The notes: generated from the sequence alone by a model not told the origin. DNA of 64,000 nt from Doryteuthis pealeii (GCA_023376005.1 CM042181.1:22309511-22373510), one strand, 5' to 3'. Counted from the first letter of the stretch, positions 42,955-55,241 are shown. Numbers and translations are program-made.

Positions 42955-43220
42955 GATAGCTTTTTGATTTAGTGCATCCTGGGACACACACATATTTGAG
43001 TCCCCCAAGAAATTTGATGGGTCCTAACTAAAGTTTCTTAAAAAATTGAAGGTTTTTTATTTATGATCTGTGGAAACAACTAAAGCCGTCTAACTCCTAC
43101 CTTGTAACCTATCCTGTGTTATTCATTTCTAAGTAACTATTGAAATGTATTTACAGTTAGCTTGAAATGGTGAGGGAAGAAAAAAGAAAAACACTGGGAT
43201 GCATGGATATGATTTTACTG
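42955..43220 (-). repeat. MITE-K copy
   Basis: Starts AGTGATGCAGATAGCTTTTT and runs through CTCCTACCTTGTAACCTATC to ATGCATGGATATGATTTTAC. Confidence 0.75.
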
Positions 43221-43659
43221 CAAAAGACAAGATTGTTTGCTCAAAAACAATTAGACAAATTAACAGAACTAGCAAGACCTGCTACTCGAGTAGCACACAA
43301 ATGACCAAAAGCAGGTTACAGGAACAGGAGAGAAGTTAAAACTAAACTCTCCTAATGCCATCAAAATAATTTAAAAACAAAAACAAAAAAAAAAACAAAG
43401 AAAAAACCCGTAATAAAACAAGTGAAACATTTGAGCTGACAGTTTTAACGTTTCAAACGAAGAAAAAAATATTTCGAAATACAAAATTAGATTGGAGATC
43501 ATTTGCCCCCCCCCCCAAATTCTCATGTCAGAAGAAAATGATAACAAGAACTCAAAGTGTATGGGGGGGAGGTGCCTTCACCCCATCCCCTACCCCAACA
43601 TTCACTTGTACGACTGTTGAATTGGATTTGTGAAGATATTTGTAAACAACCAACAAGGC

Positions 43660-44065
43660 CCAGTAAAATCATATCCATGCATCCCAGTGTTTTTCTTTTT
43701 TCATCCCTCACTATTTCAAGCTAACTGTAAATACATTTCAATAGTTTCTTAAAAATGAATTACACAGGATAGGTTACTAGGTAGGAATTAGACAACTTTA
43801 GTTGGGACCCAGTGTCTTTCTCTTTTTCTTCCTTCACCATTTCAAGCTAACTGTAAATACAGTTCAATAGTTTCTTAGAAAAAAATACACAAGATAGGTT
43901 ACAAGGTAGGAGTTAGATGGCTTTAGTTGTTTCCTCAGATCATAAATAAAAACCCTAAAATCTATTAAGAAACTTAAGTTGGGACCCATCAAATTTTCCC
44001 GGGGACTCATTCAGAGCAAATATGTGTGTCCCAGGACGCACTAAATCATAAAGCTATTAGCATCT
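43660..44065 (+). repeat. MITE-K copy with internal duplication
   Basis: ATTTCAAGCTAACTGTAAAT and AGGTAGGAATTAGA/AGGTAGGAGTTAGA occur twice (from 43711 and 43840). Ends AAAGCTATTAGCATC. Confidence 0.75.
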
Positions 44066-44104
44066 GTGTCTCTAGATCACCACAATAGTTTTCACCATAA
44101 AATT

Positions 44105-44460
44105 CTTAACATTTCTATTGCCCTTATGGCAAGCCCCAACCCCATTTTATCATATGGGTGCTAGAAGGCGGTGGCTGCGGTTCTACATGTCCTGGGAATG
44201 ACGTTAAACTCTATCTGATGGTGAGGTTCCAGTTTTGGAGGTTTGGGGAATGTGGAGCACCCCTTCATCACCATTGGTCCCTGGTCCACTCTGACCCGGA
44301 GTGGTAGTACCTGTTAGGGTCCCATCTATGGGTTAAATAGAAAAATGTATTTATAAAAAAAAATTGTATTATCCATTAAGAATTGATTTATTTCAAAACT
44401 TTATCGGCATTAAATGACCCACTGAGGTTGATATGCCGTAAAACAAAACAAACCAAACCA
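44105..44460 (+). repeat. Rep-A, 5'-truncated copy with a clear tail
   Basis: From TTGCCCTTATGGCAAGCC to GGTTGATATGCCGTAAAACA, then AAACAAACCAAACCAAA. It shows the (AAAAC/AAACC) 3' tail that sets the sense strand of the family. Confidence 0.85.
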
Positions 44461-44728
44461 AATCTTAACATTTCAAGAGGTAGAAAAAAAATATTGGAAC
44501 AGACAAAAATTAGATTGGAGATCATTTGCTCCAAAAAAAAAAAAAAAAATTCTCATGTCAGAAGAAAATGATAACAAAAACTCAAAGTTGCAGTGGCCGG
44601 GGTCTTCAACCCCCCCCCCCACATTCACTTATACGACTGTTGATTAGTGAAGATATTTGTAAACAACCAACAGATGTAAGGGCGGGGTGGGGGGGGGTCA
44701 AGTCATGGATCATTTCTTACGACTTGTA

Positions 44729-44975
44729 AAGTAAGTAAGTAAAGTCGTCGGGACGGCCTAAAGTCGGTATCAGTCAGTCAGCGAGGGAGTCTATCCCCTT
44801 TTCAATAGCGCTAGACCAAGGAGATTGTTTTGGCGTCTGAGGTGGAGCGCCACACCTACAATCAGCTCCTTACTTTACCGCACAGAACCCCGTGCTACTC
44901 ATATGCTGAGTTGGCGAGGACCGGTATCGAACTAGGAACCTTTTGGTTTCTAGCCGAACGCTCTACCAACTGAGC
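44729..44975 (-). repeat. SINE-C, complete copy
   Basis: GTAAAGTCGTCGGGACGGCC to the head ending ACCAACTGAGCTACTG. On the minus strand box A is TAGCTCAGTTGG and box B TAGTTCGATACCGG. Confidence 0.87.
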
Positions 44976-45119
44976 TACTGTAATCAGTTAAGATGTACAG
45001 ACAAAAAATTTTTTAAGTATTTTTACAAAAATGATAATTAATCAAAGTTTTTTTTGTTTTCTTTAGTAAACAAGAGTTTCTGATATGGCCAGTGTAGAAT
45101 GAATATCATACATCCCCAG

Positions 45120-45568
45120 AAATACTGATATGTACACATCCTGTGTCCCTGCTGACATTGTTTTAAATAGTTATTCCCCCAATATTCACTAATTTTAATA
45201 CCCTAGCATTCGCCTAGGAACCAGATATTTTATAATTGCAGACATACTGATAGGTACTTATCCTGCATCCCAGATTCACAAAAATCTAAAAGGACTCAGT
45301 AAAATCATATCCATGCATCCCAGTGTTTTTCTTTTTTCTTCCCTCATCATTTCAAGCTAACTGTAAATACATTTCAATAGTTTCTTAGAAACGAATTACA
45401 CAGGATAGGTTACAAGGTAGGAGTAGGACAGCTTTAGTCCCCCCCCCCCAGATTTCCCTACAATCTATTAAGAAACTTTAGTTGGGACCCATCAAATTTC
45501 CCGGGGACTCAATTCAAAGCAAATATGTGCACCCCAGGACACACTAAATCAAAAAGCTATCAGCACCA
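45120..45568 (+). repeat. MITE-K, a start fragment and a full copy
   Basis: A start fragment at 45120-45155 (TACTGATATGTACACATCCT) and a full copy at ~45240-45568 ending AAAAAGCTATCAGCACCACT. The sequence between them (TTCACTAATTTTAATACCCT, AGCATTCGCCTAGGAACCAG) also precedes the copy at 50346. Confidence 0.75.
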
Positions 45569-45644
45569 CTGCTCCCCTTCACAAGAAGTCTGACTAGCAT
45601 CCAGTCACCAGACAAAAAAAAGACAAAGTGTAACCAAAGTGTAT

Positions 45645-45845
45645 ACCGGCCCTTGCCAACTCAGCATATGAGTAGCACGGGGATCTGTGGCGCTCCACCT
45701 CAGATGCAAAAACAATCTCCTTGGTCTAGCGCTAGTGAAAAGGGGATAGACTCCCTCGCTGATTGGCTGATACCGACTTTAGGCCGCCCCGATGATTTAC
45801 TTAGAACTGTTTTAACCTAACTACCTTATCCACTAGGCCATTTAT
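45645..45845 (+). repeat. SINE-C partial, then SINE-F head scrap
   Basis: 45645-45805 carries the SINE-C body from CCGGCCCTTGCCAACTCAGC to GCCCCGATGATTTAC. 45806-45841 in reverse is ATGGCCTAGTGGATAAGGTA, the best box A of SINE-F in the window. Confidence 0.7.
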
Positions 45846-46630
45846 TTTTTATTTTATTTCTTCAAATTTCAGCAAATTGTTATTGGGCCATATTCCAATT
45901 ACAGAGATAACAAATAAATATCCTCCCCTTTTGTGGAGCTATAAAAACTCTTTCAAATTGAAAGTTTTCCTGTTTGGTTTCTCTGAAATGAATAGAGATT
46001 TTTCATCAATCTTTCTAATATATAATTAAAGACAATCCTTTTATTTATTTATTTACTGATCTATCTAATTAAATTAATACATTTTATTTTATAACTGAAA
46101 AAAAAAAAAAAAATGTTTTTAAATAAAATAAAATAAAAGCTAAGTAAATGAATTCTTCTATGTGACCGTTCTTATTTTGAATTCAAGATAGCTACAATGT
46201 AGCAATATTCACCGAAAGTTAACCAGACAATATTAGATACATATACATACAAAAAAAATTCAAATCCATTCTCAACAGATATTTCAAAAGTAAGAAACTA
46301 CAGTTATACATCCATTTCATTCATAAAAAATAAAAGAAAAGAAAAGAGGAGGAGAAAAAAGAAAGAAAATATATATATATATATATAGAATCAAGAACTC
46401 AAACAACGACCCGGTGGTTAAATGGAGAATTGTCAGAACTTCAAACTCAGCTACTAACTTCAAAGACAAATGCCCGCTTTGTATAGCAGAAAAAATAGAA
46501 ATAATATTGTTTAAGGACTCTAGAAAACTGCTGAACAAACGGAATGAACTGATAGCCAAGTGCAGACATAAGGCAAAATTCAAAATATAATGTTAGTATA
46601 TTCCAGATATAATGTCAGTATATCCCTTAT
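45846..46630. other. AT-rich, no gene seen
   Basis: Short runs of ATTT and AAAT, plus a 22 bp TA array at 46367. The 88-codon minus frame (46317-46583) is partly microsatellite. Confidence 0.45.
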
Positions 46631-46689
46631 AGACTAGTGCAACCCATAGTTACTTTTACTATTGCTACTAATATCAGAAAGGGTGTAGA

Positions 46690-46761
46690 CATATATATGT
46701 ATAGGAGTATGGATATATGTATGGGCGAATGTAGATATGTATGTACGTGTGTATGTGAATG

Positions 46762-46826
<65 letters not shown>

Positions 46827-48030
46827 ATGTAGGTATGGGTTATTTTTGTCTTAGCTTTTACTAATTGACAATTTCATATTCTGATACTTTTTGTTACTTG
46901 ATTATTTCATTTGTTTCTCTATTATCAATTTTTATATGTTTTATTATTTTTTTATTATTTATTTTTTTAATATATTTTTTTTTATTATTTATTTTTTTAT
47001 TTTTTATTATTTATTTTTTTTTATTATTTATTTTTTTTAATATTTTTTTAATATTTTTTTTTATTATTTATTTTTTAGTTGTATTGGTTATATTTTTACT
47101 TTATTATTCTTTTATTATATTATTCTATGATTTTACTCATTATTTTTAAAAGCTTAATATTTTGTAGTGTTAATTTTATTTTTATTTATTTATTTTTGAA
47201 TTTACTTACTTATTTATTATCAGTACTACTACTATTATTATTATTATTATTATTATTACTACTTCCCTGGTGCAGGTGCATGTGTATGCATGTGTATGGG
47301 TATATATTCGGCTATGTGCGTATATGTATGTGTATGTATGTATGTGCGTATATTCGGGTATACGTACATGTGTATGTATGTGTATGTATATGTGTGTGTG
47401 TATATGTGTGTGTGTATATGTATGTGTGTATATGGGTACAGGTATGTATATATGTATATATGTGTGTGTGGATATGCATATGTGTAGTTGGGGATACGGA
47501 TATGTATATGCATGGATGGAGTAGCCCCAAAAAAGTCTGAGTGGTATAATGACTAATAATATTTAAATTTTCAGGATATATTTGTTTACATGTATATATG
47601 CGTATTTATGTGTGGATCTATGTATGCATGTATATGAGTATGTATGTATATATGCGTGTTCAAATTTAACATAATGCAATATAACTTTTGCAGGTCCACC
47701 CTCCAAATAAGGAGGAAATAACACATAATTTGTACTAGCTAAATGATAATTTACAGAAAACAGGCTAACTCCATAGATGTATGTGTATATGTGTATTTGT
47801 ATATAGGTATGTATATGTGGGTGTGTGTATGTGTGTATAGGTGTATGTATATATGTGTGTATATGTATATATATGTATGTATATATATATGTGTATATGT
47901 GTATATATATATGTATATATGTGTGTGTATGTGTGTATATATATGTATATATGTGTATATATAGATGTATGTGTGTGTGTATGTATGTGTGTGTATGCAT
48001 ATGTATGTATATGTATAAGTTTGTATAGAT
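46690..48030. repeat. TG/TATG and TTA microsatellite complex
   Basis: (TG)n at 46774-46822, T/TTA-rich 46880-47260, TATG/TGTG mixtures at 47275-47515 and 47775-48020. Many overlapping frames on both strands are artefacts of TATGTG repeats. Confidence 0.9.
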
Positions 48031-48264
48031 ATGTAGGGGTGGGTATAGTTGAAGCGATATGGAAAGAAAGGAAAATAAATTAAGTCAAACAAAAACTACT
48101 AAATAAATGAACAGGGGTGTCCCTGAATTCTGAATTAATTGAATTAACAGTAACTCCTAACAAATTACTGACAAGCGGTCAGATGTCTTTGGTTTTATTA
48201 TTGTTTACTATTATTTGTATGTTTATTCCTATTTTTATTACTCTACAGCTGAGCAGGACAGGAC

Positions 48265-48301
<37 letters not shown>

Positions 48302-48339
48302 TTTTCAAATGCCTTAAAAATAAAGAATTCATCATTCGC

Positions 48340-48428
48340 ATCTGATGAGTCGGGAGAATTAGACATTTTTGTCTAAGCTCCCTGAAATAGTCTATAATGC
48401 AAGATCTATAAGTCTTTTGTTATTTATT

Positions 48429-48472
<44 letters not shown>
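48340..48472. repeat. Family L fragment plus (TA)n
   Basis: GAATTAGACATTTTTGTCTA, AGCTCCCTGAAATAG and AAGTCTTTTGTTATTTATTT match 1080-1160, followed by a 40 bp TA array. Confidence 0.65.
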
Positions 48473-48673
48473 GACACAAAAAAAAAAGAAACACGTCCAT
48501 TTCTGAAAACCGTCTCTAAAGATAAAGTTTACTTTGAAATCGATAAGACAAAAAAAACATCTTTTTGTTTTTATTTTTATATGCATTGTAATTGCCTTCA
48601 ACTCATTAATATAGAATAGAGATTATTTTTTTTACTCAATATGTATGAATTTCATATTCAGAATATGAGCCCA

Positions 48674-48713
<40 letters not shown>

Positions 48714-49194
48714 CCTATTTAATCCAATCAAAAGTAAGACAACTGCTTTGTCAACCCCCTCCCCAATCCACCATTAAGATAAGAAAGTTGTTTACAAATC
48801 TACCAAAAATACTTATCTATCATCTAAAAGAGTCAAAAATGTCAGCCCAGAAAATATCCCAGAGGTATATCCTCTGGGGTGGCGGCAAAGATACCAAGAT
48901 TTTGCTTGAACAAAAAAAAAAAAAAAAAAAAAAAAGGGAGAGAGAAACCCAAGAAAAGCAAAGTACTATAATTAGGGGTGTTATAACACAGTTTCTCAAC
49001 AAGGCCACATGCCCCCCCCCCCCTGAAGACGATCAGATTGGGGGAGGGGGCAAATTGAAAAATAGAGGGCCACTAGGGACCAAGAGGGGGGGGTGTAGAA
49101 AATTTAGGACCCACAAATTATATATATGGAGTAGTTTTTTTTGTTTTTTTTAATAATCATTATTCAAAATAAAATATTAAACTTATTTAGCTAA
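48473..49194. other. Unclassified with long A runs
   Basis: A runs at 48678-48710 and 48911-48934. The 170-codon plus frame (48641-49153) is driven by these and has no domain. Confidence 0.5.
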
Positions 49195-49345
49195 TATTTA
49201 TCTGAATTTTTGAGATGAGGTTTGATGATTTGGATTTTTCAGACTGTTGTCCTTATTTTTATTGTTATATACACAATGTTTCGTTCGATGTGCCCTCCGG
49301 CCTTCTTCAGGTGTTTCTTGTCAAACTCGAGAACCTTCTTATCAA
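49195..49345 (-). repeat. SINE-F tail
   Basis: TTTTTGAGATGAGGTTTGAT, CAGACTGTTGTCC, ATGTGCCCTCCGGCCTTCTT and CAGGTGTTTCTTGTCAAACT, then truncated. Confidence 0.7.
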
Positions 49346-49707
49346 ACAAGATCTCATGGGGTTGATTAATTCAACTTAGCAATTGCTAATTACTGTATAC
49401 CTTGTATCTTTGCTTAGTAAACCTTTTCCCTTATCCTTAATAATTGTTGTTTCTTCCTATTATTTCTCTGTTAACTCTGATACTCGAGTTACAAGCAACA
49501 AATATAAAAATCTACAAAAAACAAATAAATAAATAAATAAATAAATAAAAAAACAACTATGGTTTTATTTAACATTTATACCCCACGCCTGGGTCTTTGA
49601 ATCGGCTCTCATTACAATTGGGGGGGGGTCCCTTTTTTTTTCTCTTACAATAGCAGTGTATATAAAAGATTTGGGTTAATCATCCTTATCTATCTTCTTT
49701 TTCTCTG

Positions 49708-49749
<42 letters not shown>

Positions 49750-49874
49750 GTTTCTCTCTCTCTCATCATAAAAAGCAATAACAAAAAGTCATTCACAAAT
49801 AACCATTGGCCACTAATTAATGGATCCAATAAACATTTACAAACTCCATCCCATAATAGTTTAATACATTTTGC
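49346..49874. other. Unclassified; (AAAT)n and (TC)n
   Basis: (AAAT)7 at ~49523-49550 and (TC)n at 49712-49745. No gene signal. Confidence 0.5.
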
Positions 49875-50165
49875 AGTGATACTGATAGCCTTTTATTTTA
49901 GTGCATCCTGGGATGCACATATTTGCTTTAAACGAGTCTCCGGGAAAATTCATGGGTCCCAACTAAAATTTCTTAATAGATTGTAGGGTTTATATCAATG
50001 AACTGGGGAAACAACTAAAGTCATCTAACTCCTACCTTGTAACCTATCCTGTGTAATTTGTTTTTAAGAAACTATTGAAATGTATTTACAGTTGGAAATG
50101 GTGGGGGAAGAAAAAAGAAAAACACTGGGATGCATGGATATGATTTTACTGATTTTTGTGCATCA
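49875..50165 (-). repeat. MITE-K copy
   Basis: AGTGATACTGATAGCCTTTT to ATGATTTTACTGATTTTTGT, with the usual CTCCTACCTTGTAACCTATC block. Confidence 0.77.
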
Positions 50166-50345
50166 ATATCCCTGATTTTGTATACCTTATAATTGATCAC
50201 CTTTTCTTGAAAAACTGTTTCTATAAAAAAGAAAAAAAATCACACTTATTCCAACATAAGTTTAAATAGTCATTCCCCCATATTCACTAATTTTAATAGC
50301 CTAGCATTCGCCTAGGAACCAGATATTTTGTATATCTTATAATTG

Positions 50346-50636
50346 CAGATATACTGATAGGTACGCGTCATGCATCCCTGACACACAAAAATCTAAAAGG
50401 ATGCAGTAAAATCATATCCATGCATCCCTGTGTTTTTTTGTTTTTTCTTCCCTCATCATTTCAAGCTAACTGTAAATACATTTCAATAGTTTTTTTAGAA
50501 ATGAATTATACAGGACAGGTCACAAGGTAGGGGCTAGATGGCTTTAGTTGGGACCCATAAAATTTTCCCCGGAACTCATTGAAAGCAAATACGTACATCC
50601 CAGGATGAACTAAATCAAAAAGCTATCAACATCACT
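50346..50636 (+). repeat. MITE-K, full copy
   Basis: ATATACTGATAGGTACGCGT to AAAGCTATCAACATCACT. Upstream context matches 45165-45235, so the two copies share an older larger repeat. Confidence 0.8.
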
Positions 50637-50696
50637 TAGTGTAAATGATCACATTTTCTGAAAAGACCGTTACTATAAATCTTCTTTTTTTTTTTT

Positions 50697-50734
<38 letters not shown>

Positions 50735-50796
50735 CACTTATTTCAAATTAGGTTTAAATAGTTATCCCCTCTGCATTCACTAATTTTCCTCCCTTA

Positions 50797-50905
50797 GCAT
50801 CCGCCTAGAAACCATAACGTTCCTGGTTCGATACCCCTTGCCAACTTGGGATCTGTGCGGTAAAGTAAGGAGCTGATGGTAGGTAAGGCGCCCCACTTCA
50901 AACGC
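50797..50905 (+). repeat. SINE-C fragment
   Basis: CGTTCCTGGTTCGATACCCC (box B) then GATCTGTGCGGTAAAGTAAG, GAGCTGATGGTAGG. It stops before the CTAGCGCTAG block. Confidence 0.75.
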
Positions 50906-50924
50906 CATTCATGATAGTACTCAA

Positions 50925-51003
50925 TTTTTTAAAACATTTTTTAAACTCATTTTTTTTTCTATTTAACCTATAGATGGGACCCTAACATGTACTACCATTC
51001 CAT
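50925..51003 (-). repeat. Rep-A fragment
   Basis: CTATTTAACCTATAGATGGG then ACCCTAACATGTACTACC. Confidence 0.6.
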
Positions 51004-51274
51004 TGATAAACAGGATGTAACTATATTGATTTTAACAACTACCAAAGGCAAATGTTGTCCTTCACAAATTAAAAAAATTATTTTTCTTTAAAAAAAAATT
51101 AAATTTCATTACTTCCTTCATTTAATACATAGAATTTTTTTTTTTGGGGGGGTAGGGTTTTTTTTTGGGTTTTTTTTTAGATATTTGTATTTATCATTTT
51201 ATAAACAGACACACACACACACACACACACAGAGACAAGAAAATCCTATAAACAATAACTAACCCTAGCGGTTA

Positions 51275-51365
51275 TACCATTATGTAGTGCACTTAGTGCA
51301 ATGGTTATCATTGAAGGAAATGGGATCAGCAATCAGAGTTCAAATCCTGGACAAAGCTGTATTAT
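51275..51365 (+). repeat. SINE-B head fragment
   Basis: GTGCACTTAGTGCAATGGTT and CAGAGTTCAAATCCTGG give box A- and box B-like sequences. It is followed by a Rep-I scrap (AAGTATTTAAGTTTTAATTT). Confidence 0.55.
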
Positions 51366-51547
51366 CTAAACAAGCAAGTATTTAAGTTTTAATTTAATTA
51401 AATATATCAAATTAGAAAGAAAGATGAAATTAAATAAGAATACATATAAAAAATTTTTTTTATTTTAATTGATAATATTAATAAAAAAATTATAATATAC
51501 AATAATTATATGGTTTCAAGTAATTATTTATATTTGATGATAATCAT

Positions 51548-51680
51548 TTGTTTTACAGCATGTCAACCCTTGTTGGGTTATTTTATGCTGAAGACGTTTT
51601 TATTTAATTCATTCTTGATGGTTACTGAAATTTTTTTAAACATTTTTTAAAAAATCATGTTTTTCTATTATCAACCCATT
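51548..51680 (-). repeat. Rep-A tail-proximal fragment
   Basis: TGTTTTACAGCATGTCAACC then CTTGTTGGGTTATTTTATGC (TTTATGC subfamily). Confidence 0.65.
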
Positions 51681-51689
51681 TTTTGATTT

Positions 51690-51895
51690 TTTATTAAAAA
51701 AATTTAATTCCATAAATTTAATTTAATTCCATTCCATAAAAATTTAATTCCATTCCATAAAAATTTAATTCCATAAATTTAATTTAATTCCATAAAAATT
51801 TAATTCCATAAATTTAATTTAAATTTAATTCCATAAAAATTCAATTCCATAAATTTAATTCAATTCCATAAATTTAATTTAATTCCATAAAAATT
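51690..51895. repeat. AATTTAATTCCATAAA minisatellite
   Basis: About 11 units of 15-19 bp built from AATTTAATTCCATA with A or AA insertions. Confidence 0.9.
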
Positions 51896-51964
51896 ATTTT
51901 TGTTAAGTGTATGAGTGACAGTTTTCAAAAACTAAGCCTGTTTTGACACCTGGGACTGTAGCCT

Positions 51965-52045
51965 ATTGTTAAGGGTTCCATCTATGGTTTAAATAGAAAA
52001 ATGTATTCATAAGAAAAAAATTGTGTATCCATTAAGAATTGATTT
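51965..52045 (+). repeat. Rep-A fragment
   Basis: GGGTTCCATCTATGGTTTAA to TCCATTAAGAATTGATTTA. Truncated before the tail. Confidence 0.65.
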
Positions 52046-52339
52046 ATATAATGTTCTATATCCTCTTGTATAGTGATAGGTTTTGTTAGAGGCTCCATGT
52101 TTTCCAATTCTTGTAACAGTGGTTTTGCCAGTCAGGTTTGCAGAATACTCATCTCAATTTAGACACATGGTACCACAAAAATATGTCCCTTTTTTTTATT
52201 AGTGCTTCCATCACGTCCACTGAAGTCAAATAATTATCAAAATAAATATGATGGTTTTTACCATGATAATTATTTATTAAATCTGTTCCGAGTGGTGTGC
52301 TATTATTATTATTATTAGTAGTAGTATCCTTGTAAATAT
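52046..52339. other. Unclassified
   Basis: AT-rich with CAAATAATTATCAAAATAAA / CCATGATAATTATTTATT (a loose inverted pair at ~52228-52282) and a short TTA/TAG run. Confidence 0.35.
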
Positions 52340-53100
52340 TGAAATTTTTATGCTGAAGACGTTTTGGTTTTATTCATTCTTGATAGTTACTCAATTTGTT
52401 TTTAACATTTAAAAAAAAAATCATGTTTTTCTATTTAACCAATGGATGGGACCCTAACAGTTACTACCACTCTGAATCAGAGTGGACCTGGGAGTAATGG
52501 TGATAATGGAGTATTCCACATTCCCCAGAGCTCAAAAATTGGAACTCACCATCATCAGATAGAGTTTAATGTCATACCCAAGACATTAAGACACTCAGCC
52601 ACTGCCTTCTAGCACCCATATGATAAAAAGGGTACAATGAAGGCGCATGGTGTAAGGGTTAGAGTCGTGGGGAAATGGACACATCGACCAGAGTTCAATT
52701 CCTGGATGAAGCTGTCTGCATTTCACATAACACTAATACTCTTGGGAAAGGTATGAATCCAATTCTCCCTCCAGCTATGGGTAAATAGCAAGGCAGTTTG
52801 GGCTCTTTAACCATGGCTAGAAGAAGGAAAACTCTGAATTCAAACCTGTTAAACTCCACTTAAGAAATTGGCCTTGTGTCGCATCCTGCTCGTGCGGAGG
52901 GGTTGGTAAAATATATATATATATATATATATGTGATAAAAAGAGTTGGAATTTGCCATAAGGGCAATATGGTCAGGATTATCATATAGGTGCTATGGCT
53001 TGACGTGACCAGCAGATTGGATTGGAGGGGGGGCCTGCACCTGTCTAGCCTAAATAAGGGCCAAAGTGGAATGACTGACTGCTCAGCCAACAAGGGGTAG
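52340..53100 (-). repeat. Rep-A copy interrupted by a SINE-B insertion
   Basis: The family reads continuously from GAAATTTTTATGCTGAAGAC to CATATGATAAAAAGGGT (52633) and resumes at TGATAAAAAGAGTTGG (52934), continuing to GCTCAGCCAACAAGGGG. The break is filled by 52634-52933. Confidence 0.85.
52634..52933 (+). repeat. SINE-B, complete insertion with target duplication
   Basis: tRNA-like head GGCGCATGGTGTAAGGGTTA, box B GAGTTCAATTCCTGG, full body, 3' end GCGGAGGGGTTGGTAAA and a ~25 bp (TA)n tail. It is bracketed by TGATAAAAAGGGT (52621-52633) and TGATAAAAAGAGT (52934-52946), a 13 bp target-site duplication with one change. This fixes both ends of the SINE and shows the TA array belongs to it. 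Confidence 0.9.
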
Positions 53101-53378
53101 ATGGGTAGGGGTTAGTCTTAATGGTCAATACTTAATATTTATTTTTCTAGAGACGACAGCAGCAGCAGCAGCAAAAGTGTTATTTAGGGGTCAGCCAGAT
53201 GTTACACCTACACTGTGTTCCCTAAATGAGGTCCCCCTTCCCTGGCGACTTCCAGAATGTCATGAGGCTGCATTCAATGCACAAATAGATCACAACCCCA
53301 CCACCACCACGCACGTTTTTTTTTTTCCTTTGCCCAACTCTCCAATGTTTTACGATGTTCAATCAGTTAAGAATTTAA
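53101..53378. other. Unclassified; short CAG run
   Basis: GACAGCAGCAGCAGCAGCAA at ~53155 and a 90-codon frame (53177-53449) with no recognised domain. The frame extends into the duplicated block, so it is unlikely to be a gene. Confidence 0.35.
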
Positions 53379-53960
53379 TTATTTCAACACAAGCTGTTTA
53401 TACCCCACACTATTTAGCAATCAGTCTTCAAGTGTTTAATAACAACTGACCAGATGTTTCCGATACACCCACAAATAAACAATTTAAATGGTCATCTGTG
53501 TCCAAATAAAAAGCCCAATAGGAAGACTGACCATTTGCTTATAGATTTAATTGCAATAAATAAATAACAGGAAGTGGAGTTGAAACACATTTGGTTTCTT
53601 TGTTTAATGGCATATCAACCTTTGTGGGTTATTTAATGCCAAAGCCATGCTTGTAGACAAACAGTTGTGTTACTATTTAATCCATTGATTATGCGAGTGA
53701 GGGTGTTCATACCTTTCCCAAGGGTATTTTGACCAAAACGTAATAATCCTTTTAGAAGAACAGTAGTGGGATTATTTTATGCATAGCTGGGAGTGTGGTG
53801 TTTCTATTACGATTTTTATTTCAACATAAGCTGTCTAAACCCCAAACTATTTAGCGATCAGTCTTCAAATGTTTAATAAAAACTGACCAGATGTTTCCAC
53901 CCACCCATAATACACCTACAAATAAACAATTTAAATGACCACCTGTGTCTAAATAAAAGC
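53379..53960. repeat. ~145 bp direct duplication
   Basis: 53379-53525 and 53820-53960 share TTTAGCRATCAGTCTTCAA, AACTGACCAGATGTTTCC and AAATAAACAATTTAAATG. A Rep-A-like scrap (GGCATATCAACCTTTGTGGG) lies between. Confidence 0.75.
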
Positions 53961-53967
53961 CCACTAG

Positions 53968-54085
53968 CAGTGATGCAGATAGCTTTTTGATTTAGTGCAT
54001 CCTGGGACGCATATATTTGCTTTGAATGAGTCCACAGGAAAATTTATGGGTCCCAAATAAAGTTTCTTAATAGATTGTAGAAGCA
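53968..54085 (-). repeat. MITE-K fragment
   Basis: CAGTGATGCAGATAGCTTTT to TTTCTTAATAGATTGTAG. Confidence 0.75.
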
Positions 54086-54383
54086 ATTATGTTTGTTTTG
54101 TTTTGTTGTTTTTTGGGTTTTTTTGTTGTTTTTTTTTTTTGGGGGGGGGGTCCAAACATAACTTAATCCTTGAACTAAAGAATATTTTAAGATGAATTTT
54201 GTGTCATTAAACTAAATAGGAAAAAAGCCTTTAGCAAACAATCATGGATTCACTCAGCTTTAGTCTAATAATAGATATGGATTAATTAGAGACAATTGCA
54301 AAACTGTTTTCTACGGCTGTAATTGTATTATTCACTTCCGCAATTGTCTTTATAATTTCTTCATTAATTCATTAGAATTAACC

Positions 54384-54417
54384 CTGATGATCCTTTTTTG
54401 GTGAAACTTAAATAGAT
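54384..54417 (+). ncRNA. Degraded hammerhead-like motif
   Basis: CTGATGA (54384-54390), stem II CC/GG around a T-rich loop, GAAA (54403-54406), then CTTAAATAG where related copies have a palindrome and GTT/GTA. Stem I is mostly lost. The ATTGAGCAC module (54464) and a ~55 bp TA array (54568-54622) follow. Confidence 0.4.
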
Positions 54418-54424
54418 TATCTAT

Positions 54425-54562
54425 CCATATATATACCTTTCTACTAAGTCTACTCTACTAATGTATTGAGCACTTCATATTCTTTATAACCCTGACTTAT
54501 TCGGCTAATATTTGTATCGAGCATCAACTCAATATTCCATTCCTCTGTAAGTCATCTCCTTT

Positions 54563-54622
<60 letters not shown>
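54425..54622. repeat. ATTGAGCAC block and long (TA)n
   Basis: TACCTTTCTACTAAGTCTAC through TGTAAGTCATCTCCTTTATC, then TA. The whole block is repeated at 55876-56026. Confidence 0.8.
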
Positions 54623-54629
<7 letters not shown>

Positions 54630-54639
54630 TATAAAATAC

Positions 54640-55241
54640 ATGCACCATTCCTTCAGGTGCAAGTATTTAGGTTTTGATGTAATAAAATATTGTATCAAAT
54701 TAGAAACTATTTAGAAAATGATAAACTGAGGAGGTATAATTGAAAAATAGAACAGCTTTAAATCTAACTCTTCCATCATTTTCCATCACTCCCGTTTTTC
54801 ATTTTTCCTAATTTATCTATTTAGTTAGATTATGAAGTATTTAAAAAAATTACAGTTCTTTCGCCTTGTTTGTGGATTTCTTTTAAATTTATCCCCGAGA
54901 TTTTTGCTCAGATTCGTTAAGAAAAATCCAAACAATTAGAAATCAATAATACTAAGCATATATTTATTAAAATCAAATTCTTAATATCAATATGCAAATT
55001 AGCCTTCTCGTTCACACTGTAACCCCGCTATTTTGTTAAATATATAAATATACTTGCATGTTATTAGTATGTAGATTAATCCAACAGTATTAATAATGTA
55101 AGACAATTTTATCAATAATTGAGGTTTAAATAAAAATAAATTCATGGTGAATATGACTTCAATAACTAAGGGAATTGTGACTTGAGTAGTGATTTAGTTT
55201 CGGTTACAGACAGACAAACACACAATCTCCATTATAATAAG

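Noticed and set aside
47079..48092. Cluster of frames in TATG/TGTG repeats
   Set aside because: Microsatellite translations on both strands.
53177..53449. 90-codon frame after a CAG run
   Set aside because: It extends into a block duplicated at 53820, has no domain, and the CAG run is very short.
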